This document shows positions 1-5,787 of a stretch of 19,541 nucleotides of DNA, one piece after another (position 1 is the stretch's first letter; every line of letters begins with the position of its first letter). This stretch comes from an uncultured Arcobacter sp. (lineage in GTDB: Bacteria; Campylobacterota; Campylobacteria; Campylobacterales; Arcobacteraceae). The position numbers and the translations under genes are program-made. The notes beneath the pieces are model-generated. The model saw nothing but the letters and a program-made list of their open reading frames with translations, was not told where the DNA came from and did no database searches. The DNA lies in assembly GCA_937860115.1 (NCBI GenBank), contig CALMBI010000031.1, positions 1-19,541 on the forward strand, read 5' to 3'.

Positions 1-1503
1 GGTGGTTATTTTACTGTAGAAATTGGGTTATTTTATTTGTCGTCGGATTTACCTATTCAAAATGGAAGTGAATCGATCTCTTATACTTACAATGAACCAA
101 CTATTTTTTATCCCTATATACGAGATATCGCCATCTTAGCAAAACAAAATGGACTCAAAAATATTTTTGTCACAAACGGATTTGAATCAGATGAGGTACT
201 TCATGATATGGTAAAACTTATCGATGCAGCTAATGTTGATCTAAAATCATTTGATCCAAAATACTACAAAAAAGAACTTGGTGGAAATCTAGACAAATTA
301 AAAGAGAATCTTAAACTTTTTAAACGATTAGGTATATGGATAGAGGTAACCACTTTAATTATCCCATCTATCAATGATAGTGAGTCTGAACTTGATGCAA
401 TCGCTACATTTATTTCCCAAGAGTTAGGAAAAGAAACACCGTGGCACTTAAGTGCATTTCATCCTGATTATAAACTTTTAGATATTGAACGAACTCCAAT
501 TGAAACGCTTAAAAACGCTTTTAAGATTGGTAAATCAAAAGGGTTGCATTATGTTTATATGGGAAATGCAGGGCTTGAAAATAATACATATTGTAAAAAA
601 TGTGGGGAAGTTGTATTAGATCGAGTAACTTACAATACAATCAAAGATAATAGAAAACATGGGATTTTGTGCTCAAAATGTGGTGAAAAGCTTGATGGTG
701 TATTTTACACGACAAGAGATATGAATTTTGCAGGGAGTTTCTATAGCAATAGTTGTGAAGAGATAATAAAACAATTTAACCACTTTGATCATCTACTTGC
801 CAATTCAAATTTCAAACCACCACAAAATATGAAACCAAAAGCTATTATCGTGCCACATGCAGGATATATTTATAGTGGATTTACAGCAAATGTAACTTAT
901 AGCCTTTTAAAAAAGATCAATCCTAAAAGAGTTTTATTAATTGGTCCATCACATAGAGTCCGATTTGATGGTGGAAGTGTCGCTATGTTTGATAGATACA
1001 AAACTGTTTGCGGGGATATTAAAATAGATAAAGATTATGGTCAAGCTCTTCTTCGCAATTTTCTATTTTTAAGATTTTATCCTGATGCCCATTTTGAACA
1101 CTCAACAGAAACACAAAGTTTATTCATCAAAAAAGCTTTTCCAAAATCGCAGATTATTGAGATAGTATATGGGAGGGTTGATTTTACTGATATTGCTAAA
1201 GTGATCGATTTTGCTTTCAATGATAAAGATACTTTTATAGTTATAAGTACAGATCTTAGCCATTTTTATGATCAAACAAAAGCAAATCAACTTGATTCTA
1301 TTTGTCTTGAAGCGATTGCAAAACTTGATCTTGATATCTGGGCTAAAGGTTGTGAAGCATGTGGGAGGGTAGGAGTAAAAGCTCTACTTACTATTGCAAA
1401 AGCAAAAGGTTTATCTTCAAGACTCCTTGATTATAGAACAAGTTTTGATGTGACTAAAGATAAGGAAAGAGTAGTAGGTTATACAAGTGCTGTGATCTAT
1501 TAG
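1..1503 (+). CDS. AmmeMemoRadiSam fusion: radical-SAM AmrS C-terminal part plus Memo (AmrB) domain, 5' partial
   Basis: The reading frame is open at the window edge. The true start and the CxxxCxxC radical-SAM cluster motif lie upstream or are lost at the edge. Numbering from the TTG at 37, residues 14-228 match the AmrS radical-SAM enzyme: ISYTYNEPTIF, FVTNGF, AANVDLKSF and WIEVTTLIIPSINDSE, then a zinc-ribbon-like CxxC...CxxC. After only a few residues a complete Memo domain begins at about 229 (MNFAGSFY). Its metal-site residues are present: H274 in PHAGYIYSG, H306 in GPSHR, H409 in STDLSH and C442 in CGRVG. AmrS and Memo are normally separate proteins that co-occur with AmrA. The substrate of the system is not established to my knowledge. 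The fused order is what I see directly; joint action on one substrate is inference. The stop overlaps the convergent Dabb gene by 4 bp. Confidence 0.88.
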   Translation, partial: GGYFTVEIGLFYLSSDLPIQNGSESISYTYNEPTIFYPYIRDIAILAKQNGLKNIFVTNGFESDEVLHDMVKLIDAANVDLKSFDPKYYKKELGGNLDKLKENLKLFKRLGIWIEVTTLIIPSINDSESELDAIATFISQELGKETPWHLSAFHPDYKLLDIERTPIETLKNAFKIGKSKGLHYVYMGNAGLENNTYCKKCGEVVLDRVTYNTIKDNRKHGILCSKCGEKLDGVFYTTRDMNFAGSFYSNSCEEIIKQFNHFDHLLANSNFKPPQNMKPKAIIVPHAGYIYSGFTANVTYSLLKKINPKRVLLIGPSHRVRFDGGSVAMFDRYKTVCGDIKIDKDYGQALLRNFLFLRFYPDAHFEHSTETQSLFIKKAFPKSQIIEIVYGRVDFTDIAKVIDFAFNDKDTFIVISTDLSHFYDQTKANQLDSICLEAIAKLDLDIWAKGCEACGRVGVKALLTIAKAKGLSSRLLDYRTSFDVTKDKERVVGYTSAVIY

Positions 1504-1790
1504 ATCACATAATCACTTACTTTACTATATTCTGTTACTTGTTTGATAAACTCAACTACTTTTAGATGTTCTGGATCAACCGCATAACTATTAAGATCCT
1601 CAACACTGTCAAATGTTGTATAGATTGACATATCCATTGCTCTTGGAGCACTATCAAAATTGATCCCGATTTCGATCCCTTTTAACTCACTAATCACATT
1701 TGGAAGTACTGATAGCATCTCTTTTGCTTTTTGGATATTTTGCTCTTTATTCTCTTCATGAAATTTAAATAATACAATATGTTTTATCAT
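1500..1790 (-). CDS. Dabb-family (stress-responsive alpha/beta barrel) protein
   Basis: This 96-residue protein has the Dabb pattern: an N-terminal strand MIKHIVLFKF, a helix, a central GIEIGINFDSAP segment, the strand SIYTTFDSVEDLNSYA and PEHLKVVEFI near the end. Family members form small ferredoxin-like dimeric barrels. Their function is mostly unknown, and some plant and fungal relatives are stress-induced or act as cyclases. The start is supported by AGGAG seven bases upstream of the ATG. A -10-like TACTAT (1817-1822) upstream sits between the arms of a perfect 9-bp inverted repeat, so the gene may be repressor-controlled. It faces the Memo fusion tail to tail with a 4-bp overlap of stop codons. 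Confidence 0.8.
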   Translation of the reverse strand: MIKHIVLFKFHEENKEQNIQKAKEMLSVLPNVISELKGIEIGINFDSAPRAMDMSIYTTFDSVEDLNSYAVDPEHLKVVEFIKQVTEYSKVSDYVI

Positions 1791-1800
1791 TTTTTACTCC

Positions 1801-1833
1801 TCGATTTTGATCTGCTATAGTATCCAAAATCGA
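1801..1833. promoter_or_regulatory. Perfect 9-bp inverted repeat straddling the -10 of the Dabb gene (candidate operator)
   Basis: Arms TCGATTTTG (1801-1809) and CAAAATCGA (1825-1833) are exact reverse complements separated by 15 nt. The minus-strand hexamer TACTAT (1817-1822) lies in the spacer, so one arm would be upstream of the -10 and the other near the start of transcription. That geometry suits a dimeric regulator. A hairpin role is less likely, because only one arm would be in the transcript. Which protein binds is unknown. Confidence 0.45.
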
Positions 1834-1860
1834 TTAAAATCTCTAAATTTAAACCTTTTT

Positions 1861-1869
1861 TGGTACAAT
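1861..1869 (+). promoter_or_regulatory. Extended -10 promoter for the fxsA-hemC operon
   Basis: The sequence TGG-TACAAT sits 33 bases before the fxsA GTG start, after a T/A-rich stretch. In Campylobacterota the main sigma factor typically relies on an extended -10 with little -35, which fits. Divergent from the Dabb promoter. Confidence 0.55.
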
Positions 1870-1901
1870 CTTTGTTCTATATAATAAAGGGGATTTTAAA
1901 A

Positions 1902-2381
1902 GTGGTGTATATCTTTTTGTATCTGTTTTTAGAGGTGATGGTAACAACCTATTTTGCTTCTATACTTGGTGGATTTGCAACTTTTTTAGAGATTATCATC
2001 ACCGCATTTATAGGGATTTTTTTACTCAAAAATTTCAAATTTTCACTTATGATGAACATTAAAGCACTCACACAAGGGGAGATCACTCAAGAGGATTTTA
2101 TCAAACAAAATGTAGCCAATGCAATTGGAGCAATCTTGCTTATTATCCCTGGATTTTTAACCGATATCATAGGTATTTTTTTACAATTTGGTATTCTTAC
2201 AAGAATCCTTACTAAAGTATTCACTTTTAAAGTAGCTCCAAAACAAAACCAAACACATAATGAAAACAACTTTTATTATGAAAATCAAAACTTTACTTAT
2301 ACACAAAAAAGGAGATATGATGATGATGAGATTATCGATGTTGAAGTCATTGACGATAGTAAGTCTATTAAGCATTCATAG
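1902..2381 (+). CDS. fxsA: FxsA-family inner-membrane protein
   Basis: I place the start at GTG 1902 because an AAGGGG ribosome site ends nine bases upstream; an in-frame TTG at 1860 lacks one and overlaps the promoter. The 159-residue product has hydrophobic segments at about 2-24, 27-46 and 78-105. It carries family-like features: an early LFLEV with a buried Glu, then EIIITAFIGIFLLKNF, and a LIIPGFLTDIIG segment. A polar C-terminal tail follows, ending in an acidic run (DDDEIIDVEVIDD). FxsA in E. coli eases exclusion of phage T7 by the F plasmid; its normal role is unclear. The last 62 bases overlap the signal-peptide codons of the next gene in another frame. Confidence 0.8.
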   Translation: MVYIFLYLFLEVMVTTYFASILGGFATFLEIIITAFIGIFLLKNFKFSLMMNIKALTQGEITQEDFIKQNVANAIGAILLIIPGFLTDIIGIFLQFGILTRILTKVFTFKVAPKQNQTHNENNFYYENQNFTYTQKRRYDDDEIIDVEVIDDSKSIKHS

Positions 2382-3165
2382 TTATGCAGCAAGCAGTGAT
2401 CTAGAAAAAAAACTTTTTTTCTATGAAAAACAAAGGATAACAGCTAATCCACAAGTGCAACTAAAAGATCTTAAACTTACATTTTCAAAAAAATTAGAGA
2501 ACAATTGGACAGGGTATCTTTATACGATCTCTTTAAATTTTAAAGGGAAAAATATCACTACAAATGATGTGCTTTTTTCAAATGGAAGTGAAGTAACAAG
2601 CGAACTTAAAAAAGTAAGTGGATTTGATTATAAACGAATGATGCACCCTACTTTAGGAAATGAATACTATAACAAGAATAAACTAATTGCTGGAAATCCA
2701 AATGCAAAAAATAAATTGGTTGTATTTAGTGATCCACTATGTCCAAACTGTACATCGACACTTCCAGAGTTAATAGATGACGTGAAAAAGAATAGTTCTA
2801 GCTTAGCACTTTATTACTATTCGTTCCCACTAGAGATGCATCCAACTGCAAAAACACTTGCAAAAGCAAGTATTCTAGCAGAACAAAAAGGAATCAAAGA
2901 TGTAGCCTATAAACTTTATACTGGTAATTTTGACAAATTTTTTGATCCATACGAATCAAAAGATAATCAAAAAACACTTGATGCTTTTAATAAAGTATTT
3001 AAAACATCATTTACTATGGGAGAAATCAATCATCCAACGATCGAAAAAATCTTAGCAGATGATATGAAGATGGCTGATAAAGCTTTTGTTAATGGAACAC
3101 CTACACTTTTTTATAATGGAGAAATCGATCCAACAAGAACTGGATACAAAAGGAAAATAAAATAA
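2320..3165 (+). CDS. Periplasmic thioredoxin-fold thiol:disulfide protein (DsbA/DsbC-like, CPNC)
   Basis: The 281-residue product starts within a run of four ATG codons (2317-2328). AAGGAG at 2309-2314 best fits the ATG at 2320 or 2323. Residues 1-23 form a signal peptide (basic start, TIVSLLSI core, SYA cleavage site), so the protein is periplasmic. Residues 27-125 form an uncharacterised N-terminal region. A thioredoxin-like domain follows, with the redox pair C141-P-N-C144 after VVFSDPL, a helical insert, and the cis-proline loop NGTPTLFYNG near the end. It most likely oxidises or isomerises disulfides in exported proteins. The layout resembles DsbC/DsbG, but I cannot assign oxidase versus isomerase. 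Its TAA shares one base with the hemC ATG (TAATG), which implies translational coupling. Confidence 0.82.
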   Translation: MMMRLSMLKSLTIVSLLSIHSYAASSDLEKKLFFYEKQRITANPQVQLKDLKLTFSKKLENNWTGYLYTISLNFKGKNITTNDVLFSNGSEVTSELKKVSGFDYKRMMHPTLGNEYYNKNKLIAGNPNAKNKLVVFSDPLCPNCTSTLPELIDDVKKNSSSLALYYYSFPLEMHPTAKTLAKASILAEQKGIKDVAYKLYTGNFDKFFDPYESKDNQKTLDAFNKVFKTSFTMGEINHPTIEKILADDMKMADKAFVNGTPTLFYNGEIDPTRTGYKRKIK

Positions 3166-4124
3166 TGGATAAAATTGTAATAGCAACAAGAAGAAGTGAC
3201 CTTGCTCTTTGGCAAGCATATTTTGTAAAAGAAAAAATTGAAACTGCTTATCCAAATATGGAAGTGGAGCTTAATCTTATCACATCAAATGGTGATAAAG
3301 TACTAGATGTTCCTCTTGCACTTATTGGTGGGAAAGGACACTTTACAAAAGAACTTGAAGATGAAATGCTTGCTGGTAATGCTCATATGGCTGTTCATAG
3401 TCTTAAAGATGTCCCAACATTTATTCCTGATGGACTTGAACTTGTAGCTATTACGGAGAGACAAGATCAAAGTGATGTTTTTTTATCACATAAATATTCT
3501 AGCCTTGAAGAGCTTCCACAAGGAGCTGTTGTAGGTACGACTAGTCTAAGAAGAAGAATGCAACTTTTGCAAAAAAGACCTGATTTAAAAGTACAAGATT
3601 TAAGAGGTAATGTCAATACTCGTCTTAGAAAATTAGCTGAAAATCAATACGATGCGATTATTCTTGCTTTTATAGGGCTTCATAGACTTGATCTTTTAAA
3701 AGATATCCCATTTGTTCAAAAATTACCACTTTCAATGATGATTCCACCTATGGGACAAGCAGCACTTGGGATTGAGATTATCACTGGAAATGAAAAAGTA
3801 AGAGAGATCGCTATGATATTAAATGATCAAAATACTTTTATTTGTACACAAGTTGAAAGAGATTTTATAGCAAGTATTGGAGCTGGATGCTCTGCACCAG
3901 TTGCTTGTAATGCTACAATAGATGGTGAAACAATCACTCTTCAAACAATGATTGGATATCCTGATGGTACAAATATATTGTATGAAACATTATCTGCTCA
4001 CCTTAATGAGTATTTAACTTTAGGTTCTAAAATGGCACAGTTAATGAAAGATCATGGTGCTCTTACGATCTTAGAAAATGCCCCAACTTTAGCTTTTAAA
4101 GTTACAAGACCTGAAAGAATTTAA
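3165..4124 (+). CDS. hemC: Hydroxymethylbilane synthase (porphobilinogen deaminase)
   Basis: HemC polymerises four porphobilinogen molecules into hydroxymethylbilane for haem and other tetrapyrroles in the cytosol. The 319-residue length is normal. Visible landmarks are the N-terminal IATRRSDLALWQA, GGKGHFTKELE, the active-site AVHSLKDVP, the substrate-binding GTTSLRRRMQL, DLRGNVNTRL and GQAALGIE. C242 in GAGCSAPVA is the attachment point of the dipyrromethane cofactor, at the same number as in E. coli HemC. The start ATG overlaps the preceding stop by one base and has AAAAGGA ten bases upstream. An Fe-S scaffold and a ferritin-like protein follow, which fits an iron/haem grouping. Confidence 0.97.
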   Translation: MDKIVIATRRSDLALWQAYFVKEKIETAYPNMEVELNLITSNGDKVLDVPLALIGGKGHFTKELEDEMLAGNAHMAVHSLKDVPTFIPDGLELVAITERQDQSDVFLSHKYSSLEELPQGAVVGTTSLRRRMQLLQKRPDLKVQDLRGNVNTRLRKLAENQYDAIILAFIGLHRLDLLKDIPFVQKLPLSMMIPPMGQAALGIEIITGNEKVREIAMILNDQNTFICTQVERDFIASIGAGCSAPVACNATIDGETITLQTMIGYPDGTNILYETLSAHLNEYLTLGSKMAQLMKDHGALTILENAPTLAFKVTRPERI

Positions 4125-4135
4125 AGGATAAATTG

Positions 4136-4618
4136 ATGGCAGAATTAAATGAAAATCAGATCCAAGATGTAACTGCTGAGATCTTAGAGCATATGATGGC
4201 TCCAAAAAACTATGGGCAAATGGAAAATCCAACTTGTACGGGTATGGGAGTCGATACAAAAACAGGTGAATTTGCACTTATCTATCTTCAGCTTGGTAAT
4301 GATGATCTCATTGAAGATATCAAATATGGGTGTAATGCTTGCCAAGATACTGTAATCGCAGGATCACTTTTTACAGAGATGATTAAGGGGATGAATCTTA
4401 CATATGCAAAAGATGCAGCAAGAAGACTTGAAAATAAGCTTTCTGATGCACCTGCACGGCAAAGAGCTTGTTCTATGATGGTTATCAAAGCTTTTGATGC
4501 TTCTTTGCTTCATAAAGCTTCAAAAGAAGCTGGAGGAAGTGAAGATATGTGCTCATTAGAATTAGCTGATTCTTGTGAAGGAGTCGAAAATTTGGAGGAT
4601 ACTAATGAAGCTAAATGA
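4136..4618 (+). CDS. IscU/NifU-like iron-sulfur cluster scaffold protein
   Basis: The 160-residue product resembles the N-terminal NifU/IscU fold. It contains HMMAPKNYGQMENP, then the three expected ligand positions: C34 in NPTCTGMG, C66 in KYGCNACQDTVIAGS and C112 in RACSMMVIKAF. It differs from IscU in having an extra C69 next to C66 and two more Cys in its C-terminal extension (MCSLELADSC). The Asp that promotes cluster transfer in IscU is not obvious after C34. The start is ATG 4136 with AAAGGA seven bases upstream; the TTG one codon earlier is less likely. It probably builds or carries Fe-S clusters. It may be an accessory scaffold beside the main NifU system of these bacteria, which is not in this window. 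Confidence 0.82.
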   Translation: MAELNENQIQDVTAEILEHMMAPKNYGQMENPTCTGMGVDTKTGEFALIYLQLGNDDLIEDIKYGCNACQDTVIAGSLFTEMIKGMNLTYAKDAARRLENKLSDAPARQRACSMMVIKAFDASLLHKASKEAGGSEDMCSLELADSCEGVENLEDTNEAK

Positions 4619-5432
4619 GATCTATCAAGCTAAACATGAGCTATGGCTCAAAATTCTTTTTTCTTCATTTAGTATTAGTGATGAGAAGATAAAAAATGAA
4701 CTGTATGAAATTTCACAAATTGAATTTCGTCATCTCAAATGGTTAGGTAACCACTTAAGAGAGCACCAAGTCGAATACAACTACGAAAGATTTGCAATAG
4801 ATTTTGCTAAAAATAGTAGTTTTGAAGTGTTTGAGTATCTCATTTCTCAAATACAATTAGTAATGAAAAATTATGATTTGGAAAATCCACTATTTGCTCG
4901 TATTGTAAGTGATGAATATTATTTTATTACAAAACTGACAAACTATTTTAAAACCACACAAAACATATCTATAAAAGCATTTAATAAAGAGAGAATCTAC
5001 CAGAATAAAATCCTCTCAAAAGAGTCAATAGATGCACTTACAATCTTCTTATTTGAAGAGACTTATAAAGAATATGAACTTATTATGATCTATTCATATA
5101 TGCAAAATTATACAGATGATATCACTCAGTACAACGTATTCCAAGATTTGATCGATGAATCACATTATCATCTCAAATGTTTTGGGAATATGCTTTCTAT
5201 TATGGGTATTTTAGCTATCCCACGAACGCTACTTAAAGAGCTTTATAAAAGAGATGATATTAAACAATTTTTAATAGATGGAATCGAAGAAGAAAAACTT
5301 GCAAAAGAGGAGTGTCAGAAACTTTCTTTGGCTGTTAAAGATGAAGAATTATCTAAGTTTTTTGAGTTTATCAATTATCAAGAGAACTATCATATAGAAC
5401 TTATGAAAAAAGCTATTACTAAATTGACATAA
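4605..5432 (+). CDS. Ferritin-like di-iron protein, probable tandem four-helix bundles
   Basis: The 275-residue product starts at ATG 4605 with GGAGG about nine bases upstream, overlapping the scaffold gene by 14 bases. It is almost entirely helical. Putative metal residues recur: E12, E40-x-x-H43 and E104 in the first half. The second half has E151/E158, D184-E185-S-H187 (with H189), E228-E230 and E260-x-x-H263. The second half alone offers a full set for a carboxylate-bridged di-iron site of the rubrerythrin or ferritin type. The first half looks like a related, more degenerate bundle. The likely role is iron binding, oxidation or donation. Being coupled to an Fe-S scaffold suggests iron supply for cluster assembly, but this is inference. 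The exact family is uncertain. Confidence 0.65.
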   Translation: MKLNEIYQAKHELWLKILFSSFSISDEKIKNELYEISQIEFRHLKWLGNHLREHQVEYNYERFAIDFAKNSSFEVFEYLISQIQLVMKNYDLENPLFARIVSDEYYFITKLTNYFKTTQNISIKAFNKERIYQNKILSKESIDALTIFLFEETYKEYELIMIYSYMQNYTDDITQYNVFQDLIDESHYHLKCFGNMLSIMGILAIPRTLLKELYKRDDIKQFLIDGIEEEKLAKEECQKLSLAVKDEELSKFFEFINYQENYHIELMKKAITKLT

Positions 5433-5463
5433 AAAAAAGTGGAACGATTATTTCGCTCCACTT
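5431..5463 (-). terminator. Rho-independent terminator of the minus-strand operon
   Basis: On the minus strand arms 5462-5454 and 5446-5438 form a 9-bp stem (AGTGGAGCG with CGTTCCACT, one G-U pair) around a 7-base loop. Seven to eight T follow. On the plus strand the same DNA has an A-C mismatch and no clean T tract, so it mainly stops minus-strand transcription. The stop codon of the second micro-gene lies in the loop. It also abuts the stop of the plus-strand ferritin-like gene. Confidence 0.8.
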
Positions 5464-5567
5464 CTCACTTCTTGGTAATTTTGACCAGCATTCTTACCAC
5501 CGCCCATATTGCCTGTAGCAATCATGTAAATAATTCCTGCTACAAATATCAATGCTATCCATTTCAT
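5448..5567 (-). CDS. Micro-membrane protein B (39 aa), MKW...TGNMGG family
   Basis: A short reading frame beginning MKWIALIFVAGIIYMIATGN and continuing with MGGGKNAGQNYQEV and a short tail. A strong AGGAGA ribosome site lies seven bases before the ATG. Residues 3-18 form one membrane helix. A glycine-rich turn and a polar tail follow, so it is probably a single-pass inner-membrane micro-protein. Its first 23 residues closely match those of the upstream micro-gene (MKW, FVAGI, YMI, TGNMGG). The tail NYQEV also matches NYREV in the frameshifted continuation of that gene. Two independent in-frame copies with conserved protein sequence argue that it is genuinely translated. Its stop codon falls inside the operon terminator. 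I do not recognise the family and assign no function. Confidence 0.72.
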   Translation of the reverse strand: MKWIALIFVAGIIYMIATGNMGGGKNAGQNYQEVRSGAK

Positions 5568-5593
5568 GCAATTCTCCTCTCTTTACTTTATCG

Positions 5594-5783
5594 TTAGTAC
5601 AATGAGCCTTGGGGCTTATTTTTCATATATTCATACATTGGAGCTGGTTTAGCACTCTCTCTTTCTTGACCCTTTGTCATCACTTCTCTATAGTTATTTG
5701 TCGCTTTTTTGAGCACCACCCATATTACCTGTATAGATCATATAGCCAATACCCGCTACGAATAGTATAAGTACCCATTTCAT
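5594..5783 (-). pseudogene. Micro-membrane protein A, frameshifted at an A6 tract (29 aa as read, 62 aa if restored)
   Basis: As read, the frame from ATG 5783 encodes 29 residues and stops at 5694-5696: MKWVLILFVAGIGYMIYTGN, then MGGAQKSDK. Removing one A from the six-A run (minus strand, 5710-5705) gives a 62-residue protein. Its tail then runs ATNNYREVMTKGQERESAKP and ends PQGSLY with a stop at 5594-5596. The restored tail contains NYREV, matching NYQEV of the neighbouring copy, so the longer form is likely ancestral. The gene starts four bases after the argS stop and is a tandem paralogue of the downstream micro-gene. The break could be a real mutation, phase variation, slippage-corrected expression or a sequencing error. 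Function unknown; one N-terminal membrane helix. Confidence 0.62.
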
Positions 5784-5787
5784 AAAA

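Noticed and set aside
5700..5715. A-AAA-AAG slippery site suggesting programmed -1 frameshifting in micro-gene A
   Set aside because: The -1 frame hits a stop after a few codons; the homologous tail lies in the +1 (or -2) frame, so classic -1 slippage does not help.
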